Below, piece after piece: positions 46,832 to 56,245 of a DNA stretch of 64,000 bases. The position numbers and the translations under genes are program-made. The stretch comes from CBDFGQ01 sp965247295. Lineage in GTDB: Bacteria > Chloroflexota > Dehalococcoidia > Lucifugimonadales > JAGWBF01. Every line of letters begins with the position of its first letter. Within the stretch, counting starts at the first letter, position 1. The notes beneath the pieces are model-generated. The model was given only the letters and a program-made list of their open reading frames with translations. It was not told the origin of the DNA and searched no databases. The stretch is from contig CBDFGQ010000008.1 in the NCBI GenBank assembly GCA_965247295.1, forward strand, positions 620,001 through 684,000. The letters are read 5' to 3'.

Positions 46832-47550
46832 CGGCCCGCTTTTTTTGCCCTGGGACTTGCCTTGGGCATATTGGTGTCGGCGACCTGCACTACGTCGGTG
46901 CCTGAGCCGACATCACTTCCCACGGTTACCTCTACGCCTATGCCAAGCCCTACATCCCAATTTTCCGCCGAGAACTTGCCTCTCATTGACGCCCACTCGC
47001 ATCTCATCCCAGGTGGCGTCTCCGCCCAGGAGCTGCTGTCGCGACTGCTGAACTCAGGGGTATCCGGCGTCGTGCTCTTTGCGCGGTTCGCGGACGTCCA
47101 GGCCATCCAGCGGGAGAATCCGGGCTACGTATTCCCGTATGCCCAGATGAGGCGGGACCGAGCTACAAAGGAGCTTTTGCTGAACGACGGCACCGTCGGC
47201 TTCCTCCGACGGCAGCTTGACGCCGGAGTGATGTATGGCATCGGCGAGCTCTCGCTCCGGCACCGACCCTTCGCCAACTCTCCACGCGGCATCCCTTTTT
47301 TGAAAGGGGAGTCCCGATAGACGAGCAGTCCTTAACCCATGAGGACGGCACCCTGAAGGAAGGCTGGAGGGAGTTGTTCGAACGATTCCCTGACCGGTTC
47401 CTATTTGGGATCGACTTGGGGCCGGCAAATAGGTTGGCATTACTCGATGAAGTAGTGCAGTATTACCGGTCAGTCCTGGCCCAGCTGACCTCGACCACCG
47501 CTGAGAAGATTGCCTACAAAAACATCAAGGGACTACTGGAGATGCGGTAG
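46814..47550 (+). pseudogene. Lipoprotein-like amidohydrolase, internally deleted and frameshifted
   Basis: GTG 46814 starts a signal-like segment (AFFALGLALGILVSATC) that may be a lipoprotein signal with an imperfect lipobox. LPLIDAHSHLIPGG carries the HxH metal motif of the amidohydrolase barrel, and GIGELSLRHRPFANSPRGIP follows. The frame stops at 47320. A different frame then gives GTLKEGWRELFERFPDRFLF, GIDLG and a typical C-terminal helix ending at 47550. The middle of the barrel, with its His ligands, is missing (about 100 residues). This looks like a decayed gene rather than one sequencing error, since length is lost as well as frame. Confidence 0.6.
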
Positions 47551-47626
47551 CCTCCTAGAATAGGCGTCAAGTACTGAAGGCTAGCTGGGGGACCGAGGAG
47601 GCTGGCCTGGGGAGGGCCCGCTGTTG

Positions 47627-50080
47627 CTACCGCAGCGCCCCCTGCGTCGCCAGCCGGTCCAGCTCACCCTCCTCAAGGCCCAGTAAGTCCACGAATACCT
47701 GGCGACTGAACTCCCCAAGGTGGCCGCCCCGTGATATCGGTAGGCGCCGGCCGCCGAGCCGCAGGGCTGGCGCCGGGTACTCGATGGGGCCGGTTTCGGG
47801 GTCAGGCACTTCGACGATCAGCCCCTGTGACCGGAGCTGGGGGTCCCGATATACATCCTCACCCGTCTGTACAGCTCCTGCCGCGACTCCGGCGCGTTGC
47901 AGGAGGTGCATCACCTGATGTGGAGTCCGCTCGGATGTCCACTCGGCCACACGCCGGTCCAGCTCGTCCTGATGCTCCAGTCGATCTTCTAGAGTCGAGA
48001 ATTTGGTGTCCTGCGTCCATTCCGGCTCACCGATGGCCCAACAGAACTTCCGCCACTCTTCTTCGGTCTCCACCGCTATTACGCACCACCGGTCGTGTCC
48101 GAGGCAAGGGTAACATCCGTGGGGCGCCGCACGAGGGTGGCGATTGCCCTGGGGCACCGGGTCGACGCCATTCAGTAGCCAGTCCATGTAGGCCGGTCCG
48201 ACAACCATGGACATGGCATCCACCTGGGCAACCTCCACCAGCTGGCCCTCACCAGTGGCCCGGCGGTGGAGCAGCGCCGCCGTCAAGGCCACGGCCCCGA
48301 AGGCACTGCTGAGGTAGTCCGGCGTGATCACCGGTGACCCTACGGGCTTCGGATCGTCGGAGTACGCCCACTGGTGATAGGCGGACGAAAAAGCCTCGGA
48401 CGCCGAGTTGAGCCCAACGTAGTCCCTGTAAGGCCCATCCAGCCCAAATGCGGGCAGGCGTACAACGACTACATCCGGCCTGAGCTTCCTCACCTCTTCA
48501 TACCCCAGGCCCCACTGCTCCATGACTCGGGGGCTGAAGTTTTCCACGACTATGTCGCTGATGCGGATAAGGTGACGGGCCACCTCACGGCCTTCCTCTG
48601 TGCCCATATTCATGGTGATGTTCTTCTTGCCCAGGTTGTGCTCGGCGAACTCCACACTTCGGGCAAGCACGATACGGGGGTCCCTTCCCGGACCTGAGGG
48701 ACCCCTCTGCCGTCTGGACTCCGACTCCACACGGAAGACTTCCGCACCAGCCGCCGCCAGCCATGAGGTCATGAGCGGGCCCGCCGCGGCCATTGAGAAG
48801 TCCACCACCCGCAGTCCTTCGAGGGGCAGCGCCTGGAGCCCGTTCCTTGAAGGCCCCTGGGTGGCTGCGGCCCCATCCTGGCCAGATGGGAGGCGCCCCA
48901 GTACATCTTCGTTGTGCTCACCTATTCCGGGTGCCGGCAGCGCCACCCACGCAGGCGTCCCAGACAGCCTAAATGGAGCGCGAACGACCTTGTACCGGCC
49001 CACACGAGGGTGCTCCACATCCACGAATACGCCCCTTGCCTGGGTATGGGTATCCTCGATGAACTCCGAGGGAGAGAGGATGGGAGCCATGGTCAGATGC
49101 CGGGCCTGGCCCTGCCAGAAGACCTCCCGCTTGGCCATGGTGGCCGACCACTTGGATACCTCGGCCTCGATGTGCGGAAAGTCGGCCGCCCGGCGGTGCC
49201 GGTTCTCCCACCTGGGGTCGGTGAGACTATCGGGCTGCCCCAGCCAGTCCAGAAACACCTTCCAGTGGGCGGGCGAGATGACGACGATCTGTGCATAGCC
49301 ATCTTCACAAGGGAAAATGCCATAAGGTGACCCGGTGGACACCGGCTGGCGGGACCCCATTCTGCGGGCGACGAAACCCGAACTCCCGAACTGGCTGACG
49401 CTCTGGTCCCCCGACACCTGCACCTCATGGGCGCTGGTCTCCACTAGCTGGCCCTTCCCCGAAAGCTGACGCTGGAACAGGGCCAGCAGGATCCCGAAGG
49501 CGGCATAAACGGCGGAGGCCTGGTGGGCCTGGTCGAAGGGCTCCACCAGCGGTTCCCGCTCGGCCAGACCACACCGGGACATCCTGCCACCCATGGCGCA
49601 GGAGACGATGGGTGGAGCCTTGAAGTCTCTATACGGCCCCGTGAGCCCGAAGCCGGTGACCGACGCCACCACCAGGCCGGGGTTTATTAGGCCCAGGTTA
49701 GTGTCGTCGAGGCCCAGACGCTCGCGCTCGGCAGCCGAGAAGCTCTCCACCAGAACGTCCGCCGTGCCCAGCAGACGCTGGAATGTCTGCGCCCCTTCAT
49801 GGCTATCGAGGTCCAGGGTGACACTCTTCTTGTTGGTATTGAAGTGCAGGAAGTAGATGCTTCGGTCGGAAGCTGGAGCATCTCCGCCGGCCAGAGGAGG
49901 GCGATGGCGCATCGCGTCGCCACCTGGCGGCTCCAGCCTGATGACCTCCGCTCCAAGGTCAGCCAACAGGCGACCGGTGAGGTCCGCTGGGGAGCCGCCT
50001 ATGTCGACCACCCGGACTCCAGTCAGAGGGAGCTGTGATTCGCTCAACTTCCGCCTCCTCCCACGCACAAGGTTCATCAA
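47627..50080 (-). CDS. Fused double CaiB/BaiF (family III) CoA-transferase
   Basis: Two complete family III CoA-transferase domains lie in one chain. The first (about residues 18-400) has LTGVRVVDIGGSPADLTGRL, GAEVIRLEPPGGD, and FNTNKKSVTLDLDS. The second (about 420-817) has LEGLRVVDFSMAAAGPLMTS, GAEVFRVESESR and LGKKNITMNMGTEEGREV. The enzymes move CoA between carboxylic acids. In family III the active form is an interlocked dimer, so a tandem fusion may form an intramolecular pair. The first domain has GG-SPADL where others have xxxAGP, so one domain may be structural. 817 residues. It is divergent from two FAS1-like dehydratases. Confidence 0.9.
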   Translation of the reverse strand: MMNLVRGRRRKLSESQLPLTGVRVVDIGGSPADLTGRLLADLGAEVIRLEPPGGDAMRHRPPLAGGDAPASDRSIYFLHFNTNKKSVTLDLDSHEGAQTFQRLLGTADVLVESFSAAERERLGLDDTNLGLINPGLVVASVTGFGLTGPYRDFKAPPIVSCAMGGRMSRCGLAEREPLVEPFDQAHQASAVYAAFGILLALFQRQLSGKGQLVETSAHEVQVSGDQSVSQFGSSGFVARRMGSRQPVSTGSPYGIFPCEDGYAQIVVISPAHWKVFLDWLGQPDSLTDPRWENRHRRAADFPHIEAEVSKWSATMAKREVFWQGQARHLTMAPILSPSEFIEDTHTQARGVFVDVEHPRVGRYKVVRAPFRLSGTPAWVALPAPGIGEHNEDVLGRLPSGQDGAAATQGPSRNGLQALPLEGLRVVDFSMAAAGPLMTSWLAAAGAEVFRVESESRRQRGPSGPGRDPRIVLARSVEFAEHNLGKKNITMNMGTEEGREVARHLIRISDIVVENFSPRVMEQWGLGYEEVRKLRPDVVVVRLPAFGLDGPYRDYVGLNSASEAFSSAYHQWAYSDDPKPVGSPVITPDYLSSAFGAVALTAALLHRRATGEGQLVEVAQVDAMSMVVGPAYMDWLLNGVDPVPQGNRHPRAAPHGCYPCLGHDRWCVIAVETEEEWRKFCWAIGEPEWTQDTKFSTLEDRLEHQDELDRRVAEWTSERTPHQVMHLLQRAGVAAGAVQTGEDVYRDPQLRSQGLIVEVPDPETGPIEYPAPALRLGGRRLPISRGGHLGEFSRQVFVDLLGLEEGELDRLATQGALR

Positions 50081-50293
50081 AACTTGGCCCGGCAGAGCCG
50101 CGCAGCCAGGAGTTTATCACGCGTCAGGAAACGGGTCAAACTACTGCCATAGGGTGCCTAGGGGTTGTGGCACCCGAGTAGCTAGCGTATGCTAATGGTG
50201 CTGAAGACAAGGGCGGAACGGTTCGTCTCGCCGCGTGCAGGGCGGGCCACTGGCGCCTTCCATAAGGACCATATATAACGAGTTGGGGGGACG

Positions 50294-51445
50294 ATGGCCG
50301 AGATAGGAAAGATAACCGATGCGGAAGTCGAAAGACTGCGACAGCGGCTGGGTGCCTACTATAAAGGCGGCCCCACTCTGATGGAGGTAAGCGAGGATGC
50401 CATCTACAACTATTCCGTGGATAACGGGGAGGTCAACCCCCTTTACCTTGACCCCGAGTACGCCCAAGGCACCCGTTTCGGTGGGCTTACGGCTTCCCCG
50501 GGCTTCCTGGGCGTAATCAAACACCAGACCGCGGGGATGGTCGGTGGCCTACCAGGCGTACACTCTTTCCACGCGGGGAACGACGTTACCTTCTACAAGG
50601 CGGTCCGGCCGGGAGACGTTGTCAGCGTTTTCTACCGGCCTTACAGCATAGGGGAGAAGCATGGCAGCTTCGGAGGGCGAATGATCCTCCTTGATGCCAC
50701 CTGCGATTATGTCAACCAAAGAGGCGAGCGCGTGGCACTGGCCCATGGACCATGCCTACGGGTGGAGCGCAGCGAAGCCCGAGACCGGGGCAAGTACAAG
50801 GATGTGGAGAAGACCAACTACACCGATGATGACCTGGAGAAGATCTGGCACGCATACGACTGTGAGGAGGTTAGAGGGGCGGTGCCCCGCTATTGGGAGG
50901 ACGTCCAGGAGGGAGATAGCCTCCCCTCTATCGTTCGGGGCCCTCTGCGCGTAGGGGAGATCGCCTTCCGCGCCACCCACGGCGGCGGGCGGAACGGCGG
51001 CGCCGGAGGCGTGAGCCAGGGCGCCTATATCTACCACTTGGAGCAGTATCGCAGGCACACGGGGCTGGCCGAGGTGGACAGTACCACGGGCGTGGCGGAC
51101 CATCCCCACCGGGGCCACTGGGAGGATGAGTTCGCTCGACTCATCGGGGTACCTGGAATCTACGACCTGGCGGTCATGCGCACCCACTGGATGGCCACCC
51201 TGGTCACCAACTGGGTCGGTGACGCCGGATGGCTAAGGCGGGTATGGGACCAGTTTCGTCTCTTCAACGTGGAGGGAGATACCAACTGGGTATCTGGAGA
51301 GGTGGTACGAAAGTGGGTAGACGGGTCTCAGCATATGGTGGAGGTGGAGATCAGAATCGTCAACCAGCGTGGCGACATCAACACCGCCGGGGGCGCCGAG
51401 GCCGTACTCCCTTCGCGAGAGAATCCGTACCAGGTCCCCGGATAG
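50294..51445 (+). CDS. FAS1-like dehydratase (MaoC/hot-dog double domain), paralogue 1
   Basis: The protein has two hot-dog halves. The N-terminal half (about 15-165) matches the FAS1-like dehydratase domain: NYSVDNGEVNPLYLD, GLTASPGFLGV, FHAGNDVTFYKAVRPGD. The C-terminal half (about 195-380) resembles MaoC: RYWEDVQEGDSLPSIVRGPL. Proteins of this type hydrate or dehydrate acyl-CoA or 2-methyl-branched dicarboxyl-CoA such as mesaconyl-CoA. The start is fixed by GAGTTGGGGGGACG upstream of ATG 50294. 383 residues. The paralogue starts 35 bases after the stop. Confidence 0.85.
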   Translation: MAEIGKITDAEVERLRQRLGAYYKGGPTLMEVSEDAIYNYSVDNGEVNPLYLDPEYAQGTRFGGLTASPGFLGVIKHQTAGMVGGLPGVHSFHAGNDVTFYKAVRPGDVVSVFYRPYSIGEKHGSFGGRMILLDATCDYVNQRGERVALAHGPCLRVERSEARDRGKYKDVEKTNYTDDDLEKIWHAYDCEEVRGAVPRYWEDVQEGDSLPSIVRGPLRVGEIAFRATHGGGRNGGAGGVSQGAYIYHLEQYRRHTGLAEVDSTTGVADHPHRGHWEDEFARLIGVPGIYDLAVMRTHWMATLVTNWVGDAGWLRRVWDQFRLFNVEGDTNWVSGEVVRKWVDGSQHMVEVEIRIVNQRGDINTAGGAEAVLPSRENPYQVPG

Positions 51446-51479
51446 GGCCTGTGAGAACACGTCTGTAGAGGTCTGGACA

Positions 51480-52646
51480 ATGAACGCCATCTCGCCAACG
51501 TCCCCATCCCTGTCCGATCAAGCGGTCGAAGAGGCAAAGCAGCTCATCGGAGCGGAGTTGCGCAGACCCCGACCCCGGAAGGCGGTGGCCACCAAGGATG
51601 CAATCATCGAGTATAGCCGCGCCATGGGAAGCCGCAACCCCTTGTACACTCAAGAGACCTACGCATCAGGCATATACTATGGCAGCCTTGTCGCCCACCC
51701 CACCTGGCTGCTCTGTGTAGACAATACCGTGGTCCATCCCAAGCTCCCTGGGATCCACACCATCTACGCCGGGGCCACCTGGGAATGGTACCACCCCATA
51801 CGGGTCAACGACCGGTTCACCGCCACCGCCCAGCTAACGGACGTCCAGGAGAAGCGGGGCCAGTTCTGCGGCCGCATGGTCCTTCAGACCAGCGAAGTGG
51901 TGTATCGGAATCAGCATGGCCAAACGGTAGCCCGGGCGATTCCTCGGGTCCTTCGCACGCCCAGAGAGGAAGCCAAGGTACTGGGAAAATACCGCGACGT
52001 CGAGCGTCATCGGTATTCTGCCGAGGAGATTACGGCTATTTACAAGGCCTACGACGATGAGACTACCTTTGGGGAGAGGCCCCGCTATTGGGAGGACCAG
52101 GAGGGTGGGGAGGAGCTCCCGCCCATTGTTCGTGGTCCCCTGACCACCGAGGACATCAACTTCTTTGTGACGGCGGTCCAGGGTGCCATGACCTTTCGGC
52201 AGTTCCACAACCACTGGCGGCGCCATCCCTCGGACGCCTTTATCGACCCGGACACGGGTATGCCCGATAGCTGGGACATCTCCCTCCACAAGGACCGGGT
52301 CGCCAGAGAATTCGGCTTCCCGGCGGCCCACGACACGGGTCTCCAGAGGGTGGCCTTCTTGGAGAGCCTGGTCACCAACTGGATGGGCGATTACTCCTTT
52401 CTGCGGTATCTGGACGTTCGGCTCACCCTTCCGGTAATCCACGGCGATACCGTGTGGTGCCATGGAACCCTTATCCGTAAGTACCGCCAGGGAGAGGAGT
52501 ACCTCAGTGACCTGGAGTTGCGGTGCGATAACCAATGCGGCGAGACCGTCGCCACCGGCAGCGCTACCGTCTCCCTGGTGTCCCGAGATGCCGATAGCCT
52601 CCCGCCCATTCTCACCTCCCAGGGGCCGCTGAAGCTCCCGGCGTGA
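51480..52646 (+). CDS. FAS1-like dehydratase (MaoC/hot-dog double domain), paralogue 2
   Basis: ATG 51480 follows TAGAGGTCTGGACA. The layout matches paralogue 1: YSRAMGSRNPLYTQETYASG, HTIYAGATWEWYHPIRVND, RYWEDQEGGEELPPIVRGPL, and LVTNWMGDYSFLRYLDVRL near the end, as in LVTNWVGDAGWLRRVW of paralogue 1. The two probably form a heterodimer or act on related acyl-CoAs. Their shared partner is the double CoA-transferase. 388 residues. The open frame upstream of 51480 overlaps paralogue 1 and is not taken as coding. Confidence 0.85.
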   Translation: MNAISPTSPSLSDQAVEEAKQLIGAELRRPRPRKAVATKDAIIEYSRAMGSRNPLYTQETYASGIYYGSLVAHPTWLLCVDNTVVHPKLPGIHTIYAGATWEWYHPIRVNDRFTATAQLTDVQEKRGQFCGRMVLQTSEVVYRNQHGQTVARAIPRVLRTPREEAKVLGKYRDVERHRYSAEEITAIYKAYDDETTFGERPRYWEDQEGGEELPPIVRGPLTTEDINFFVTAVQGAMTFRQFHNHWRRHPSDAFIDPDTGMPDSWDISLHKDRVAREFGFPAAHDTGLQRVAFLESLVTNWMGDYSFLRYLDVRLTLPVIHGDTVWCHGTLIRKYRQGEEYLSDLELRCDNQCGETVATGSATVSLVSRDADSLPPILTSQGPLKLPA

Positions 52647-52908
52647 CTCTGGGCAGGGGAATGCCCTCGTCCCAACCCAACCTTTACCATAGCCCGTCCG
52701 CGCAAGAAACGGTCGGCCCCCGTGTGATTCGGGCCTAGCCTCCCCGATGTCGCCGACGCACCAGACCATAATGGTGTCCCTAAGGCAAAAAGGGTCACCT
52801 GTAATCGGAGGTTTCGGGTGCTGTGTGGGGATCAAATGGGGACGCTGGCCTCGATTCTTTGCTCACGGCGAACGCAAAAGCTCTGCCCTCAAGAACGGAC
52901 TGTAGCGG

Positions 52909-53499
52909 TTAGCGTGAGGCACATTTCTCGACTCGGGCATACCACGCCAAGGCTCGCTGCTCCAACGACTCCACGTACGGTTCCTTCCCAGCGATATATC
53001 CAGGACGATCCCCCAGATGTCGCTCTGCAATAGCCTGTTTGAGAGTCCCGTACACGGCCGCCTCCTCTGGGTGGGTCCGTAGGAAGTCGCGTACCGCGAG
53101 TTGCCGGCGCTCGTGTAGACTGCCTGCCTCACAGACGTGGATGTGATAGATTCGAGGTCGTGTTGCCGGCTTGCCAAAGAAGTGGAAGTCCGGCGATTCA
53201 GGATCCGGAACGAACAGGTAGCGGATGCCATCCAATGGCCTCCGATAGGAGTCAAACGCCGCAATGTCAGGGACAGAAACGTTGATGTCAACTATGGGCT
53301 TCGCGGAGAGCCCTGGAACCGCGGTAGATCCAACGTGATCCACACGCACGGCAACAGAGCCAAGTGCACCGCGGATCACGGCAGCCTCACGCTCGAACGC
53401 CTCCTCCCAGGAAGGGTCGTACTCTACGATCCGAATCGCAGGGTCGTCACTGGTTTCCTGGGAAGAATGAGGCGGTTCCGCGTCCTGATGCATCGTCAC
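52909..53499 (-). CDS. GrpB family protein (UPF0157)
   Basis: GrpB proteins resemble minimal nucleotidyltransferases; the biological role is unclear. The signature VDHVGSTAVPGLSAKPIVDI is perfect, with VEYDPSWEEAFEREAA before it and HIHVCEAGSLHERRQLAVRDFLRTHP after (read here in two parts: HIHVCEAGSLHERR, QLAVRDFLRTHP). 196 residues, slightly longer than the usual 170-180 because of a hydrophilic N-terminus. It stands alone. Confidence 0.9.
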   Translation of the reverse strand: MTMHQDAEPPHSSQETSDDPAIRIVEYDPSWEEAFEREAAVIRGALGSVAVRVDHVGSTAVPGLSAKPIVDINVSVPDIAAFDSYRRPLDGIRYLFVPDPESPDFHFFGKPATRPRIYHIHVCEAGSLHERRQLAVRDFLRTHPEEAAVYGTLKQAIAERHLGDRPGYIAGKEPYVESLEQRALAWYARVEKCASR

Positions 53500-53872
53500 C
53501 GGTTCCTTACTTGATGACCGATTTTATCACTTCTCTGCGGCGCTTCCGAGGCGAGGACCGAACCGGTGGCACTGCCACCGCCAATCAGTAATTGTGCCCT
53601 CGCGGCTGCCCGGCCTCCGTCACATCAAGGTCTCACGCCCTGATATTCCGCACTCGGAGTGGCCCTTTGTTCTGAGTCCGGCTCAATTGGGTCGACCATA
53701 GCTACTCCGGAGTTTTCGTCCCCACAAAATAGAAGTCCCCCGGGATCCTGGGAGACTTGAGAGTCTCGATTCCAGAGTATGCAGGCCACGACCGGTACTC
53801 CACGTCAGGGCGATGCAGGCGGCAGGCCAGGAGTCAGCCACGTCCTCGTGGGGCCACCCTCGCTGGCCGCGA
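53500..53872. other. Intergenic region after cassette 3
   Basis: This 373-base stretch carries no gene that I can support. Its only structured element is the palindrome at 53733-53758. Confidence 0.4.
53733..53758 (-). terminator. Palindromic hairpin downstream of cassette 3
   Basis: AAGTCcCCCgGGATCC and its mirror form a 26-base near-perfect inverted repeat. On the minus strand it is followed by CTATTTTG. Its place 115 bases after the NHL stop suits a terminator for cassette 3, although the T-run is short. Confidence 0.4.
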
Positions 53873-54865
53873 TCAGTAGTTGTCTTTCTGGTAAATCTGC
53901 AGCCGGTGGCGATTGCTGTCCACCACGATGACGTGGCCGTCGTCGTCTATCGCCACCGCCTTGGGCCGCCACATGTTCTTCTCGTCGGAAAAGTCCCGGA
54001 CCAGAGTTCGCATCCTCAGCATGTCCGGGTTGGCGTTCAGCTTTTCCTGTCCCCACTTGGAGACCTCACCGTCACCCGTGAATGTGGTGACGTGCCTGCC
54101 GTCGGAGGTCAGGACCTGGATACGATCGTTGCCCCAGTCCGCGACATAAATGTCGCCGTCCTTGTCCACTGCCACGCCGGTGGGACGATTGAACTCGCCG
54201 ACGCGGCTGCCCGAGTACCCGAACTGGGCCAGGAACTGGCCGTCGGGGCTGAATTTCTGAATGCGGTCGTTCTGCCAGTCGGCCACGTACACATCGCCAT
54301 GGCCATCGATGGTCAGGCCCCAGGGCAGGCTGAACTGGCCCTCACCGCTGCCCTCCTCGCCCCATGTCGACAGGAAATTTCCATCCTTGGCGAACTTCTG
54401 TACCCTGTTGTTGCCGCTGTCAACCACGTACAGGTTATCATCCAGGTCGAACTTGATGCCGGACGGCTTGTTCAGCTGCCCGTCTCCAGACCCCGGCACA
54501 CCCCACTTGGACAGGAACGCCCCATCCTTGTCGAATATGGATATGCGGTGGAGCCAGTCGTCGGAGACGTACACGTTCTGGTTGCTGTCCAGGGCGATGG
54601 ATGTGGGCCAGTAGAGGTCCCCATCTCCCTCGCCGAACTGGGAGAACTCGCCCACGTAATCCTCGTCTATGGTCGCCATGGTGACGCGTACCCCGTCGGG
54701 CCGGTATTCCCAACTGCGATTCACCACGTAGAAGAGCCCGTTGGGCCCCAGGGCGATGTCCATGGGCATCCGGAAGCCCGCCCCGGAGAACTCGCCTCGA
54801 CCGACGGTGCGCACGTACTGGTACGACCGCGTGACTACACCAAAAAACTGTGTACTCATAGTCAC
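53873..54865 (-). CDS. NHL-repeat six-bladed beta-propeller protein, cassette 3
   Basis: This is the third copy of the NHL propeller. Blades read GQLNKPSGIKFDLDDNLYV, GQFSLPWGLTIDGHGDVYV, GEFNRPTGVAVDKDGDIYV, each followed by ADWxNDRIQKF-like strands. The closing strand is HVIVVDSNRHRLQIYQKD. The N-terminus STQFFGVVTRSYQYVRTVGRG resembles copy 1 (VTFQYSHTIGRQ). It lies 223 bases after DUF1501, the widest gap of the three cassettes, and could have its own promoter. 330 residues, no export signal. Confidence 0.9.
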   Translation of the reverse strand: MTMSTQFFGVVTRSYQYVRTVGRGEFSGAGFRMPMDIALGPNGLFYVVNRSWEYRPDGVRVTMATIDEDYVGEFSQFGEGDGDLYWPTSIALDSNQNVYVSDDWLHRISIFDKDGAFLSKWGVPGSGDGQLNKPSGIKFDLDDNLYVVDSGNNRVQKFAKDGNFLSTWGEEGSGEGQFSLPWGLTIDGHGDVYVADWQNDRIQKFSPDGQFLAQFGYSGSRVGEFNRPTGVAVDKDGDIYVADWGNDRIQVLTSDGRHVTTFTGDGEVSKWGQEKLNANPDMLRMRTLVRDFSDEKNMWRPKAVAIDDDGHVIVVDSNRHRLQIYQKDNY

Positions 54866-55088
54866 CTCGCCATTTTATTAAATTTCAACCAGACGCCGGG
54901 AAGCCCCGATTCACACTTATGTGGCTACGCAATGCCCAACGACCACCGGGCTGCAGCATCGGCATCCTCTACCGTGCTGCCCGGCCCTGCTCACCCCTGT
55001 GCCTGCCAAGGAAATATTACTTAAACGGTCACTCCTCCATTTCCCCGTCGAGCTATGCTCGAAAAGGGAGACCGACCGCTCGCCTTTT

Positions 55089-56225
55089 TTACAGGAAATC
55101 GAGCTGTTCGTATGTCCCGCCCACGATAGGCTTGGAGTCCAGCCCTAGCCACTTCTCGGCCATGGTGGCGTAGACGCTGCGGAAGTCCACCGTGTGCATC
55201 AGGTCGCCGCCGTCCTCCAGGTCCCCTTCCTTCAGGGAGGGGTACTCACTGTAGAGGCCGCCCTTCACGTGGTCGCCTATCACCCAGCAGACTCCCCCGG
55301 TGCCGTGGTCCGTCCCGCCACCGTTGTCCCTTGCCCGCCGGCCAAACTCGGTGAACAGGAACAGAACCACTTCCTCTCCCCGGTTGTGCTCCCTCAGGTC
55401 CTCGTAGAAGTCGGCGACCGACTGGGAGACCTGCCGCCACAGCCTTGCGTGGTCGGCTGCCTGGCTGGCATGGGTGTCAAAGGCGTTGTAGGGTGACGTG
55501 GTGTATAGTACCCTGGTGCCGAGGTCGGCCAGGTGCACCTGCGCGATCCCTTTCATCCCCTGGGCTATGGGGTTGTTGCCGTACTCCACCGTGGAGGAGT
55601 ACTTCTCGGGAGCCGTCTTCAAGATGTCGGCCCCCTCGAGCGCGGACCGCCCGGTTTCCCAAATGTAGTCCATCACGGGGCCCTTGCCTATGGCCGGGGA
55701 GTACATTCGGGAGAACACTTCCAGTGCGCTGCCCCGTTTCTCCTCACCAGGGATCCCAGTGAGCACCCCGTAGGTCTCAAGGTTGCCCACCGAGGCCACA
55801 GGCACGCCCTGGCACACCAGGGCCCTGGGCAGACCGCGCCCGAAGTTCACCCCCGTCAGCACGTTCTCATTCTTGGGGTCCAGGTCCCGGACGGCGCGCC
55901 CAAGCCAGCCCTCATCACCGATCTTGTCGGGCTCACAGGTATGCCAGATGTCCATCGAGCGGAAGTGGGAGCGGCTGGAGTGCGGGTAGCCCACACCCTG
56001 TATCACCGCTACGTTGCCCTCGTCGTACATCTGCTTCAGCTCGACCATGCTGGGGTGGAATCCGACATCGTCGTTTATGGGTATCACCTGGTCCTGGGGG
56101 ATCCCCAGGGTACGCCTGTAATCGTAGTAGGTGGGGTTGTTATACGGAATAACGGAATTCATCCCGTCGTTGCCACCCGACAGCGATAGAACTACTATGA
56201 CCCGATCCTTGCCGTTAGATGCCAT
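55089..56225 (-). CDS. DUF1501 family protein, cassette 3
   Basis: This is the third DUF1501 paralogue: DRVIVVLSLSGGNDGMNSVI, FRSMDIWHTCEPDKIG, AFDTHASQAADHARLW, and TEFGRRARDNGGGTDHGTGG. Like copy 2 it keeps the family GGND, unlike copy 1 (GAYD). ATG 56225 follows AAAAGGAGGATACACT and the gene begins only 20 bases after DUF1800, so the two are tightly coupled. 378 residues, exactly the length of copy 1. No signal peptide. Confidence 0.92.
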   Translation of the reverse strand: MASNGKDRVIVVLSLSGGNDGMNSVIPYNNPTYYDYRRTLGIPQDQVIPINDDVGFHPSMVELKQMYDEGNVAVIQGVGYPHSSRSHFRSMDIWHTCEPDKIGDEGWLGRAVRDLDPKNENVLTGVNFGRGLPRALVCQGVPVASVGNLETYGVLTGIPGEEKRGSALEVFSRMYSPAIGKGPVMDYIWETGRSALEGADILKTAPEKYSSTVEYGNNPIAQGMKGIAQVHLADLGTRVLYTTSPYNAFDTHASQAADHARLWRQVSQSVADFYEDLREHNRGEEVVLFLFTEFGRRARDNGGGTDHGTGGVCWVIGDHVKGGLYSEYPSLKEGDLEDGGDLMHTVDFRSVYATMAEKWLGLDSKPIVGGTYEQLDFL

Positions 56226-56245
56226 AGTGTATCCTCCTTTTCAAA

